From Spirochaetota bacterium (GTDB lineage: Bacteria; Spirochaetota; Spirochaetia; DTKZ01), in contig JAKQWJ010000010.1 in the NCBI GenBank assembly GCA_029562045.1, positions 1 to 7,182 on the forward strand: DNA of 7,182 nucleotides, given 5' to 3'. Of the stretch, positions 1 through 6,297 are shown piece after piece; positions within the stretch are counted from its first letter, which is position 1; every line of letters starts with the position of its first letter. Under the pieces are notes generated by a model. It saw only the letters and a list, made by a program, of their open reading frames with translations. It was not told the DNA's origin and searched no databases. Both the position numbers and the translations under genes were made by a program.

Positions 1-18
1 CGGCGGAGGGGAGCCTGA
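1..18 (+). CDS. C-terminal end of an upstream gene (partial)
   Basis: Frame 1 reads R-R-R-G-A and then a TGA stop at 16-18 whose last base is the A of the next ATG (TGATG overlap). One-base overlaps of this kind fit the tight packing seen in the rest of the operon. Only five residues are visible, so the product cannot be identified. From the usual bat operon order (moxR, DUF58 gene, small BatD-like gene, batA) a DUF58 protein is the likeliest guess, but that is inference only. Confidence 0.45.
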   Translation, partial: RRRGA

Positions 19-893
19 TGCGGCGGACGATCCTCCTGGTTCTGCTGACCCCCTCCCTGGTTTTCGCCCAGGCCAGGTTCACCGTGGAAAGCTCCCAGTT
101 CATCCCCCAGTCCTACTATGTGGGAGACCGGGTGGAACTGCGGGTCCTGGTCCGGGGGGAGGGGTATCTGCGCGCCGAGGCCCTCCGGGAGATCCCCGCC
201 TTCCCCTGGGGAGAGATTCACGGGGGAAGGATCCTGCCCCAGGAGGACAAGTTCGAGATCCGCATCACCTTCACCGCCTACCAGACGGGAACGCAGACCC
301 TTCCACCGCTGCAGTTCGGCGATGCCACCCTGGACGGGCTCAAGGTCCATATCCGCTCGCTGGTGGACGAGGGAAGGATGACCCCCGCCCAGCCCAGGGG
401 CCAGCTGCTTCTGCCCTCCACCAGGCTCTATATCGGACTGGTGACCGGGGGCTTTCTGGCCCTGCCGCTTCTGGGGGCCTTTCTGATGGTGTGGGTCCGC
501 CCCCGGGCCATCCGGCTGGCCGCCCGGTATCGGGAGCGGCGGCCCTACCGGCGGTTCCGGCGCGACCTGCAGGCCCTCGCCGGGCGGATGCCTCTCCTGG
601 ACGCCCGGAGCTTCTATATCGCCCTTCTGGACCTGGTCCGGGGCTTTCTGTCCCGCCGCTGCGGGGTGGACTGCGCCGCCTTCACGACCCGGGAACTGGG
701 GGAGTTGTTCGACCGCCGCCTCGGGGCGGGGAGGGAGGGGGATGATCTCTTGCGGCTCTTCGTTTTCGGAGATCTGGTGAAATTCGGCGGCGGCGGTGCC
801 TCCCTGGAGAAACGCTCCCAGGATGCGGACCTGGCGGCGGAAACGGCGGCGGCCCTGATGGCCCGACGGAGAGAGGACGATGCCGACCTTTGA
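18..893 (+). CDS. BatD-like single-pass membrane protein of the bat operon
   Basis: A 291-residue protein with an N-terminal signal peptide (basic MRR, hydrophobic core to about residue 15, likely cut after AQA near 19). An extracytoplasmic beta-rich stretch follows (about 20-130), then one membrane helix (about 136-160) and a basic cytoplasmic domain (161-291). The outer part carries VGDRVELRVLVRGEG and LPPLQF, motifs that recur in the BatD protein further down. The cytoplasmic tail contains a LLRLFVFGDLVKFGGG-type segment, resembling the helical C-terminal domain of BatD and DUF4381 proteins. The ribosome site GGAGGGG (5-11) supports the ATG at 18. The gene overlaps batA by 14 bases. Small proteins of this kind sit between the DUF58 gene and batA in many bat operons and are usually left as hypothetical; a role as a membrane partner of the MoxR/Bat complex is inferred. 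Confidence 0.8.
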   Translation: MRRTILLVLLTPSLVFAQARFTVESSQFIPQSYYVGDRVELRVLVRGEGYLRAEALREIPAFPWGEIHGGRILPQEDKFEIRITFTAYQTGTQTLPPLQFGDATLDGLKVHIRSLVDEGRMTPAQPRGQLLLPSTRLYIGLVTGGFLALPLLGAFLMVWVRPRAIRLAARYRERRPYRRFRRDLQALAGRMPLLDARSFYIALLDLVRGFLSRRCGVDCAAFTTRELGELFDRRLGAGREGDDLLRLFVFGDLVKFGGGGASLEKRSQDADLAAETAAALMARRREDDADL

Positions 894-1881
894 TTATCCC
901 CTGGCCTTCCTCCTCCTTCTTCTCGTGCCGCCGGGGGTCTACCTCCGGCATTTTTCCCGCTCCCGGGGGAATCTGCTGCCCTTCCCCTTCGCGGTGTGGA
1001 GGCAGGCCGGGTTCACCCCTCCCGTAAAGGGAGCCCTGCTGGCGCTGCGCCTCTCCCACGCGGCTTTCTGGGTGGGCGTCGTCTCCCTGATCGTCGCCCT
1101 CGCGGGGCCGGGCAGGGCGGTGCGGGAGAAAATCTATCTGAATCGGGGAATCGACATGATGCTGGTCCTGGACGAATCCCCCAGCATGGCGGCCCGGGAT
1201 TTTCAGCCCGAGAACCGCTTCGAGACCGCCCGGGAGGTTATCCGGAGCTTCGTCCGGGGCAGGGAGAACGACCCCATCGGGCTGGTGAGTTTCAGTCTCG
1301 AAGCGGCGCTGCGGGTGCCCCCGACCCTGGACTACGATTTTCTCCTGAAAAACCTGGACGACCTCAGGATCATGGACCTGGGGGACGGGACCGCCATCGG
1401 GATGGGAATCTCCGTGGCGAGCCTGCATCTGCGCAGGAGCACCGCCCGGGACAAGGTCATCATCCTGCTGACGGACGGTCAGAACAACACCGGGGAGATC
1501 ACCCCCGAGACCGCCGCCCAGATCGCCGGCCAGATCGGGGCCCGGGTCTACGCGGTGGGCATCGGCGGCCGGGAGGAAGCCCCCATCGAGTTCACGGACC
1601 CGAAAACCGGGAAGCGTTACCGGGGGACCCTGGAGGGGGGCTTCAACGAGGCTCTTCTGCGGGGGGTGGCGGAAAAATCCGGGGGCAGCTACTTCTACGC
1701 CGGCAACCCCGGCACCCTGGGAGCCATTTTCTCCGCCATCGATTCCCTGGAAACCGTTGAGCGCCGGGTGCGGATCCAGGTCCGGACGGAACCGCTGCAC
1801 CGGGAGTTCATACTGGCGGGGATCGCCCTGCTGCTGCTGGATTACGTCATCCGGCTGTGGCTGCTGCGGGAGGTGCTATGA
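880..1881 (+). CDS. batA: BatA, membrane-anchored VWA-domain protein
   Basis: A 333-residue von Willebrand factor A protein of the BatA family. Two membrane helices open the protein (about 6-22 and 58-77), the VWA domain follows (about 90-290), and a third helix closes it (309-327). The metal-ion-dependent adhesion site is complete: DxSxS as D98, S100, S102, then T171 in GDGTAIG and D199 in LLTDGQNN, so divalent metal binding is expected. The basic loop between helices 1 and 2 (RHFSRSR) and the basic residues near the C-terminus suggest by the positive-inside rule that the VWA domain faces the periplasm; this is inferred. GAGAGG stands just before the ATG at 880. The end overlaps batB as ATGA (1878-1881), a sign of translational coupling. 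BatA is thought to act with BatB and a MoxR ATPase in envelope stress or protein assembly; the Bacteroides operon was linked to aerotolerance. Confidence 0.93.
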   Translation: MPTFDYPLAFLLLLLVPPGVYLRHFSRSRGNLLPFPFAVWRQAGFTPPVKGALLALRLSHAAFWVGVVSLIVALAGPGRAVREKIYLNRGIDMMLVLDESPSMAARDFQPENRFETAREVIRSFVRGRENDPIGLVSFSLEAALRVPPTLDYDFLLKNLDDLRIMDLGDGTAIGMGISVASLHLRRSTARDKVIILLTDGQNNTGEITPETAAQIAGQIGARVYAVGIGGREEAPIEFTDPKTGKRYRGTLEGGFNEALLRGVAEKSGGSYFYAGNPGTLGAIFSAIDSLETVERRVRIQVRTEPLHREFILAGIALLLLDYVIRLWLLREVL

Positions 1882-2867
1882 AGATCGGGGCGCCCTGGCT
1901 TCTTCTGCTCCTCCCCCTGGTTCCGGCGGCGGCCCTGCTGGCCCTTTGGAACCACCGTCGGGGGCGAAAGTCCCTGATTCTTCTCACCGGACGGGCCCCG
2001 GGGGACGATTTTTTCGGCCGCCATCTGGTGGTCACCTTTTTCTCCACCGGCTTTTTCTGCGCCTTTCTGTTTTTCGCCATCCTGGCGGCGGCGGATTTTT
2101 CCTGGGGCCGGAAGACCGTGGAGGAGGACCGTTCGGGACTGGACCTGGTCTTCCTGCTGGATGTCTCCCGGAGCATGCTGGCGCCGGACGCCCCGCCGAA
2201 CCGGCTGCGGGCGGCGGTGGATGCCGCCCGGGGGGTCATGCAGGGCCTGCCGGAGGCGCGGTTCGGCATCGTCGCCTTCAAGGGGAGGGGAGTCCCGGTG
2301 GTTCCGGTCACTGAAGACCACGGGGCCCTGGAATCCTTTTTCGCCCATGCCGGAAGCGGAGTGGTCGCCGAGCCGGGCACCAGGCTCGACTCGGGGCTGG
2401 AGGCGGCTCTGGCGGCCTTCCCCTCCGGGAGCCGGAGGCATCGGGCGGTGGTGCTGCTCTCCGACGGCGAGTCCCAGGGAGTCTTCACCGATGGGGGCGT
2501 CTCCCGCTACGCCCAGGAGGGCATCCCTGTTTTCGCCGTGGGCTTCGGGGGAAAGGAGGGGTCCACCATACGGCTGCCCGACGGAAGCCTCATCATGGGG
2601 AGAAACAGGCGGCCCGTCGTCACCCGGCTGGAGGAAAAAACCCTGCGGGCCGCGGCGGAGATTTCCGGAGGGGCCTATCTCTCCGGTCGGGAGCCGGGGC
2701 TGGCCGGAAAACTGGTGGATCGGATCCAGGGCTTCGCCGAGTCCCGGGGGCTTTCCGGGTTCCGACTGGTGCCGGCGGGGCGCTACCGGGGATTCCTCTT
2801 CGCCGCCCTGGGAAGCCTCGGGGTTTCCGTGCTGGTGCGGAGTGTGCGATGGAAAAGAAAGGATTAG
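1878..2867 (+). CDS. batB: BatB, second membrane-anchored VWA-domain protein
   Basis: A 329-residue BatB-family protein. Its plan matches BatA: membrane helices at about 5-23 and 48-72, a VWA domain at about 87-285, and a last helix at about 303-320 ending in a basic tail (RSVRWKRKD). The MIDAS is intact: D95, S97, S99 in DVSRSM, T168 in PGTRLDSG and D196 in LLSDGES. The ATG at 1878 is chosen because GGGAGGTG lies directly in front (1868-1875) and it makes an ATGA overlap with the batA stop. A GTG at 1857 would add seven residues but lacks such a site. The basic stretch after helix 1 (NHRRGRK) again places the VWA domain outside the cytoplasm by the positive-inside rule. The end overlaps batC by 19 bases. 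Together with BatA this gives a pair of metal-binding VWA proteins from one operon. Confidence 0.93.
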   Translation: MKIGAPWLLLLLPLVPAAALLALWNHRRGRKSLILLTGRAPGDDFFGRHLVVTFFSTGFFCAFLFFAILAAADFSWGRKTVEEDRSGLDLVFLLDVSRSMLAPDAPPNRLRAAVDAARGVMQGLPEARFGIVAFKGRGVPVVPVTEDHGALESFFAHAGSGVVAEPGTRLDSGLEAALAAFPSGSRRHRAVVLLSDGESQGVFTDGGVSRYAQEGIPVFAVGFGGKEGSTIRLPDGSLIMGRNRRPVVTRLEEKTLRAAAEISGGAYLSGREPGLAGKLVDRIQGFAESRGLSGFRLVPAGRYRGFLFAALGSLGVSVLVRSVRWKRKD

Positions 2868-3433
2868 CCGCGGCTCTTCTCCTGACGGGGCTGACGCTCT
2901 CCTGCTCCGTCCGCAATCCCTACATAGACGTCATTCAGGGAAATTATTACTATGGCAGAGGCCTGTACCAGTCCGCCGTGGTGGCCTATCTCCGGGCACT
3001 GGAGCAGAAAACCCATTCCCAGTGGGTGCGTTACAACCTGGGCAACGTGTATCATTCCCTGGGGGAATCGGAAGCGGCGGCGGCGATGTGGGAAGAGGCC
3101 TCCGCGACGGACAACGACGAACTGCGTTTCCATATCGCCTTCAACCGGGGGACCCTGATGTACGAGCTTGGCCGTTACAAGGAAGCCTACGAGGAGTTCA
3201 AGCGCGCCGTGCAGCTCCGGCCCTCCAGCGTGGAGACGAAGGTCAACCTGGAGCTGTCGCTGCGCAAGATGGGAGGCGCGGCCGCCCCCTCTTCCCAGAA
3301 GCGCGACCGCCCCCAGGAGGACAGGAGACGGGAGGATCCGGACAGGATCCTCGATTACGTCAGAAAAAAGGAAACCAACAGATGGGCGGCATCGGAACAA
3401 TGGGACTCTTCCGGCGATCAGGACGACTGGTAA
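2849..3433 (+). CDS. batC: BatC-like TPR lipoprotein
   Basis: A 194-residue protein with a lipoprotein signal: MEKK, a hydrophobic core, then TLSC with the lipidated cysteine at 19. That lipobox is relaxed but acceptable for spirochaetes. About three tetratricopeptide repeats follow (about 26-54, 57-88, 92-125). They are recognisable by YNLGNVYHSLG and NRGTLMYELGRYKEAYEEFKRA. The tail (130-194) is charged and probably disordered, but keeps an ILDYVRKKETNRW segment like that near the C-terminus of BatC proteins. GGAG at 2839-2842 is six bases before the ATG. The gene overlaps batB by 19 bases and batD by 52. TPR proteins mediate protein contacts, so a scaffold role between BatA/BatB and other envelope partners is likely. 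Lipid anchoring in either membrane cannot be decided from the sequence. Confidence 0.88.
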   Translation: MEKKGLAAALLLTGLTLSCSVRNPYIDVIQGNYYYGRGLYQSAVVAYLRALEQKTHSQWVRYNLGNVYHSLGESEAAAAMWEEASATDNDELRFHIAFNRGTLMYELGRYKEAYEEFKRAVQLRPSSVETKVNLELSLRKMGGAAAPSSQKRDRPQEDRRREDPDRILDYVRKKETNRWAASEQWDSSGDQDDW

Positions 3434-5562
3434 TCCTGCTGGCGGTTCTCCTGGCGGGACAGGCGTCGGCCGAGGCTCCTCCGACCCTGCGTCTCAGCCC
3501 CGAGATTCCCCGGGAAGGGCAGACCTTCGAGCTTTTTTTTCTCGCCCCCGGGACGGGCGCGGAGACCTTCGCCGTGGACGGTCCCCCGCAGTTTCCCGAT
3601 GGCATCGCCCTTCTGTCGGGTCCGTCCATTTTCCCCGTCTCGGAGAAGGATCCGGCGACGGGAAACGTCGGCCGCTTCGTCAAGGTCCTGTACCGGTTTC
3701 GCGCCGTCCGGGCCGGGAGGAGCGTGATGGGGCCTATTCCGTTCTCCCTGGGAGAGCGGAAGTCCGCCACGGAGCCGGCGGTGCTGGAGATCGCCCGGAA
3801 AACGGGCAGCCTGCTGGCGCCCTTCGATCTGGAGTGGCGGGTTCCCTCGACGGAGATCCTTCTGGGGCAGACCGTGCCGGTGTATCTGGACATGGTGAAC
3901 CTGCCGGTCATAGCCGTTCCGGAGTCGGTCGCAGTGACCCCGCCGGGGGGTGGAGTCTTCGAGGACGCGGAGGGTCTGGGGACCATCGGCTCCGTCTCCG
4001 CGGGGGGAAAGGAACTGTATCGGGTCACCGCCGCGTCCTATCTCCTGACCCCCTCCTCCCCGGGAACCCTGATCCTCCGCCCCGCCACGGTCAGGGCGCA
4101 GGGCATGACCGTGGAATCCCCCCGACTGACGCTGAACGTGGCCGAGCTTCCCGCGGGCGCCCGCCCCACCGGCGCGGTGGGCGGTTTTCGGGTGTCCTCC
4201 CGGGTGGATCCGACGCAGCCGCTCCTGGGCGATGCGGTGACCCTCGTCGTCCGGGTCGAAGGCGAGGGGAATCTGAACTATCTGCAGCTGCCTCCCCTGC
4301 AGTTTCCCGATTTCGCGGTTCTGGGTCAGACACAGCATTCCACCCTGATCCCCGGAAAATCCGGTTACAGCGGCGCGGTGGAGTGGGAAATCCGGCTCTC
4401 TCCGAAAAAAACCGGAACCCTCCCGATCGATGTCCCCGCCTTTCCCTGGTTCGACCCGCAGGCGGGAGAGGTCCGCTCCTGGCCCGGAAGAACCCATCGG
4501 GTCCTGGTTCGGGAGGCCGCCGGGGCGGCGGAACCGAAAGACACGGAGCGCCTCCGGCCCTTGCGGGGAGGGGACGCGGCGGCCCGGGAACCCTGGGATG
4601 CCTACCGCAGAGGCGTCGCCTATCTCCTTCTCCTTCCGGGTCCGGCGCTTTTCATCCATCGGATCCTCCGGAAAAGGAGGAAGACTCTGCCCATCCTGCT
4701 GGTTCTGCTGTCGGCCCCGGGCATGCTTCCCGGGGGCCCCGATCCCGGTCCGGGGAAACCTGTTTCCGGGGGGGAGGCCGCCGCCCCGGACAAAACGGCG
4801 CCCCTCCGGGCGGGGGAACCTGCGGCGAAGGGAGTGACTCCCCGGGCGGGCTCCCCCGCCCGGGCAGGGGAACCGGCCCGGAGGGACGAAGAGGCCCGCA
4901 GCGACGGACTTCTTTTCATGGATCAGGGGGTCGAGGCATACGGGAAGGGCGACTTCTCCGACGCGGTGGAGTTTTTCTCCCGGGCAGCCCAGGGGATGCC
5001 GGACAGTCCGGGGGTCCACTACAACCTGGGCATATCCCACGCGGCGCTGGCGGATGTCCCCCGGGCGGTATTCCATCTCCGCCGGGCGGTGGTCATCCGT
5101 CCGGGAAATCTGATGTTCCGCGCCGCCCTTATCCGGGTGGAGGGGGAGAGCGGGCTTTCCCGGCAATACGGGACCCCCCGGTTTCATCCCGACCTGTTTT
5201 TTTTCGCCCTGGTCATCACCGGGAATCTGACCTTCGCCGCTCCCGGTGTGTTCAGAAAAAGAAGCGCCGGATTCATCCTCGGCGGCAGCCTCCTGGTCCT
5301 GGCGGCCCTTTCGCTGGCGGGACTGGGGTACACCGCGGCGGAACGGGATTCACCCTGGGGCGTCGTCTCCGTGGACGGGGCGGAACTCCGCAAGATCCCC
5401 CTTCCCAGCTCCTCCGAGTGGCTTCGCCTGCCCGCCGGCGCCACGGTGAGGATCCGGGGCGAGTCGGGGGGCTATGTCCTCGCCCGCACCGGTTTCGATG
5501 TGGAGGGATGGCTGGCGGCGGGTGATGTCCTGCGGAGTCCGGAGAAGCGCCGTGGCGGATAA
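3382..5562 (+). CDS. batD: BatD-BatE-like fusion: Ig-like domains, TPRs and an SH3-like C-terminus
   Basis: A 726-residue protein joining what are usually two genes. Residues 1-30 are a signal peptide (cut after ASA). About 31-390 is the beta-sandwich BatD part, with GDAVTLVVRVEGEG and VPAFPWF motifs. Helix 1 lies at about 412-428, a basic RKRRK turn follows, and helix 2 spans 436-450. A Gly/Pro/Ala-rich linker (451-505) then leads to two or more TPRs (about 508-590, including VHYNLGISHAAL). Helices 3 and 4 (603-623 and 629-651) are split by RKR, and the SH3-like end (about 658-720) finishes with WLAAGDV. The TPR, paired-helix and SH3 layout is that of BatE. Both basic loops are cytoplasmic under the positive-inside rule, so all domains face the periplasm consistently. 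ATG 3382 is preferred because AAGGAAA sits seven bases upstream; ATG 3400 (720 residues) has a weaker site. The reading frame stays open far upstream only because the region is GC-rich. Confidence 0.85.
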   Translation: MGGIGTMGLFRRSGRLVILLAVLLAGQASAEAPPTLRLSPEIPREGQTFELFFLAPGTGAETFAVDGPPQFPDGIALLSGPSIFPVSEKDPATGNVGRFVKVLYRFRAVRAGRSVMGPIPFSLGERKSATEPAVLEIARKTGSLLAPFDLEWRVPSTEILLGQTVPVYLDMVNLPVIAVPESVAVTPPGGGVFEDAEGLGTIGSVSAGGKELYRVTAASYLLTPSSPGTLILRPATVRAQGMTVESPRLTLNVAELPAGARPTGAVGGFRVSSRVDPTQPLLGDAVTLVVRVEGEGNLNYLQLPPLQFPDFAVLGQTQHSTLIPGKSGYSGAVEWEIRLSPKKTGTLPIDVPAFPWFDPQAGEVRSWPGRTHRVLVREAAGAAEPKDTERLRPLRGGDAAAREPWDAYRRGVAYLLLLPGPALFIHRILRKRRKTLPILLVLLSAPGMLPGGPDPGPGKPVSGGEAAAPDKTAPLRAGEPAAKGVTPRAGSPARAGEPARRDEEARSDGLLFMDQGVEAYGKGDFSDAVEFFSRAAQGMPDSPGVHYNLGISHAALADVPRAVFHLRRAVVIRPGNLMFRAALIRVEGESGLSRQYGTPRFHPDLFFFALVITGNLTFAAPGVFRKRSAGFILGGSLLVLAALSLAGLGYTAAERDSPWGVVSVDGAELRKIPLPSSSEWLRLPAGATVRIRGESGGYVLARTGFDVEGWLAAGDVLRSPEKRRGG
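4807..4878 (+). repeat. Four-unit 18-base tandem repeat in the fusion linker
   Basis: Units start at 4807, 4825, 4843 and 4861. Units 1, 3 and 4 encode RAGEPA, RAGSPA and RAGEPA (residues 476-481, 488-493, 494-499). Unit 2 has decayed to AKGVTP but keeps the spacing. The next 18 bases (4879-4896, RRDEEA) may be a further worn copy. The array lies in the flexible linker before the TPRs, where repeat gain or loss would change only linker length. Confidence 0.75.
4841..4864 (+). other. 10-base-pair perfect inverted repeat (hairpin) inside the batD/E linker
   Basis: CCCGGGCGGG (4841-4850) is exactly complementary to CCCGCCCGGG (4855-4864) across a four-base loop CTCC. All ten pairs are G-C. No T-run follows, so it is not an intrinsic terminator. 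It arises partly from the tandem 18-base repeats it overlaps and may have no function. Confidence 0.7.
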
Positions 5563-5953
5563 ACCCCATCCCATGGAGGAATGGCTGAAGAGCTACCCCC
5601 CCCGGGGAAACGGAAAGAGGGACGAAGAGGACGCTTCGGCGCCCGGGAACAGGGTTCGGGTCCGGGGCTCCGGGAAGAGGGGCGGACCAGCGGTTCTGGA
5701 TCTGCACGGAATGACCCGGGAGGAGGCCCTGAAGAGCCTGCGGGCTTTTCTCGGCGCCGGCGCGTCCCGGGGACTCAGGAAGGCTCTGGTGATTCACGGC
5801 CGGGGAAACCGTTCGGCCCAGGGCGCGGTGCTTCCCGCCGTCGTCAGACGGGAACTGGAAAACAATCCCCTGGTTGCGGATATCGGTCCGGCGGAACCGG
5901 AAAACGGTGGCGCGGGGGCCCTCTGGGTTTTTCTGCGTCAGCGTTCGCGATAG
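5552..5953 (+). CDS. Stand-alone Smr-domain protein (putative nuclease or RNA-binding protein)
   Basis: A 133-residue protein, counted from GTG 5552. A charged, probably disordered N-terminal part (1-46) is followed by one Smr domain (about 47-130). The family signatures are LDLHG (49-53) and HGRG (82-85), with the closing ALWVFL strand. Smr domains occur alone or at the end of MutS2. Stand-alone members such as E. coli SmrB cut mRNA at stalled or collided ribosomes, but others bind or nick DNA, so the substrate here is unknown. The GTG at 5552 has GGAG (5541-5544) seven bases upstream and overlaps the batD stop by 11 bases. ATG 5573 would give 126 residues without a clear ribosome site. The gene ends the bat operon and overlaps infA on the opposite strand by 16 bases. 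Its link to bat function is probably positional only. Confidence 0.87.
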   Translation: MADKPHPMEEWLKSYPPRGNGKRDEEDASAPGNRVRVRGSGKRGGPAVLDLHGMTREEALKSLRAFLGAGASRGLRKALVIHGRGNRSAQGAVLPAVVRRELENNPLVADIGPAEPENGGAGALWVFLRQRSR

Positions 5954-6156
5954 ATGATGCGGCCGCGGGTCAGGTCGTACGGGGAAAGGGCCACCTTGAC
6001 CTTGTCGCCGGGAACGATGCGGATATAATGCTTTCGCATTTTTCCGGAAAGATGGGAAAGGATGACGTGCCCATTTTTCAGCTCCACCCGAAACATCGTG
6101 TTCGGGAGGGATTCCTTGACAATTCCTTCGACTTCTATGGCCTCTTCTTTTGCCAC
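5938..6156 (-). CDS. infA: Translation initiation factor IF-1
   Basis: A 72-residue S1/OB-fold protein, exactly the usual IF-1 length. It starts (M/V)AKEEAIEVEGIV and keeps the conserved LPNTMFRVEL, SGKMRKHYIRI and SPYDLTRGRI blocks. IF-1 binds the A site of the 30S subunit and helps IF-2 and IF-3 select the initiator tRNA. The start is a GTG (CAC at 6154-6156 on the plus strand) with a perfect AGGAGG (6161-6166) four bases upstream. A longer 118-residue frame from 6294 is open but runs through the promoter and lacks homology, so it is rejected. The gene stands alone rather than in the ribosomal-protein operon where many bacteria keep it. Its promoter at 6191-6219 predicts a leader of about 28 bases. 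Confidence 0.97.
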   Translation of the reverse strand: MAKEEAIEVEGIVKESLPNTMFRVELKNGHVILSHLSGKMRKHYIRIVPGDKVKVALSPYDLTRGRIIYRER

Positions 6157-6160
6157 AAAT

Positions 6161-6166
6161 CCTCCT
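6161..6166 (-). promoter_or_regulatory. infA ribosome binding site fixing the GTG start
   Basis: CCTCCT on the plus strand is a perfect AGGAGG on the coding strand, four bases before GTG. It decides for the 72-residue form of IF-1 over the longer open frame. Confidence 0.85.
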
Positions 6167-6190
6167 GCATGCTTTTTTCCGAGTTGCCCC

Positions 6191-6219
6191 ATAGTATGCA
6201 AACCGCGGGCCAGTGTCAA
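6191..6219 (-). promoter_or_regulatory. Sigma-70-type promoter of infA
   Basis: On the minus strand a perfect -35 TTGACA (6219-6214) is followed by a 17-base spacer and TACTAT (6196-6191), which keeps the key T, A and last T of the -10 box. Transcription would begin near 6184, giving a leader of about 28 bases that holds the AGGAGG site. Spacing and box quality make this the best promoter in the window. Confidence 0.75.
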
Positions 6220-6268
6220 TCCGAAGGGCGGCGGACCCTCTTCCCCGGGAACGGCGGAACCCGGCATG

Positions 6269-6297
6269 TTGACATTTTGCGTGTTCTGATTCACATT
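6269..6297 (+). promoter_or_regulatory. Candidate promoter of dksA
   Basis: A perfect -35 TTGACA (6269-6274) lies 62 bases upstream of the dksA start. At 17-base spacing the -10 would be CACATT (6292-6297), only three of six matches, so the promoter looks weak or activator-dependent. It diverges from the infA promoter with 49 bases between the two -35 boxes. The -35 is clear; the -10 is uncertain. Confidence 0.45.

Noticed and set aside
682..1800. Minus-strand open frame (372 codons) opposite batA
   Set aside because: Low-complexity composition and no motif; batA on the plus strand is certain from its MIDAS residues.
2161..3381. Upstream extension of the BatD reading frame (open from 2161)
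   Set aside because: It runs out of frame through batB and batC, is Arg/Pro/Ser-rich without any domain, and the signal peptide with a ribosome site begins at 3382. The open frame is a result of high GC content.
3418..5187. Long minus-strand open frame (589 codons) opposite batD
   Set aside because: The Gly/Arg/Pro-rich translation has no recognisable motif and no ribosome site; it mirrors a GC-rich coding strand.
3168..5525. Second long plus-strand open frame (785 codons)
   Set aside because: It is a frame-shifted shadow of batC and batD, rich in Gly, Arg and Pro, with no domain.
5914..5934. Possible terminator at the end of smr (GGGCCC-TCT-GGG followed by TTTTT)
   Set aside because: Only three strong base pairs; the rest are G-U. 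The T-run is part of a conserved VFL codon stretch of Smr.
6157..6294. N-terminal extension of IF-1 to 118 residues
   Set aside because: The added residues have no homology to IF-1, and this stretch contains the promoter and AGGAGG for the 72-residue form.
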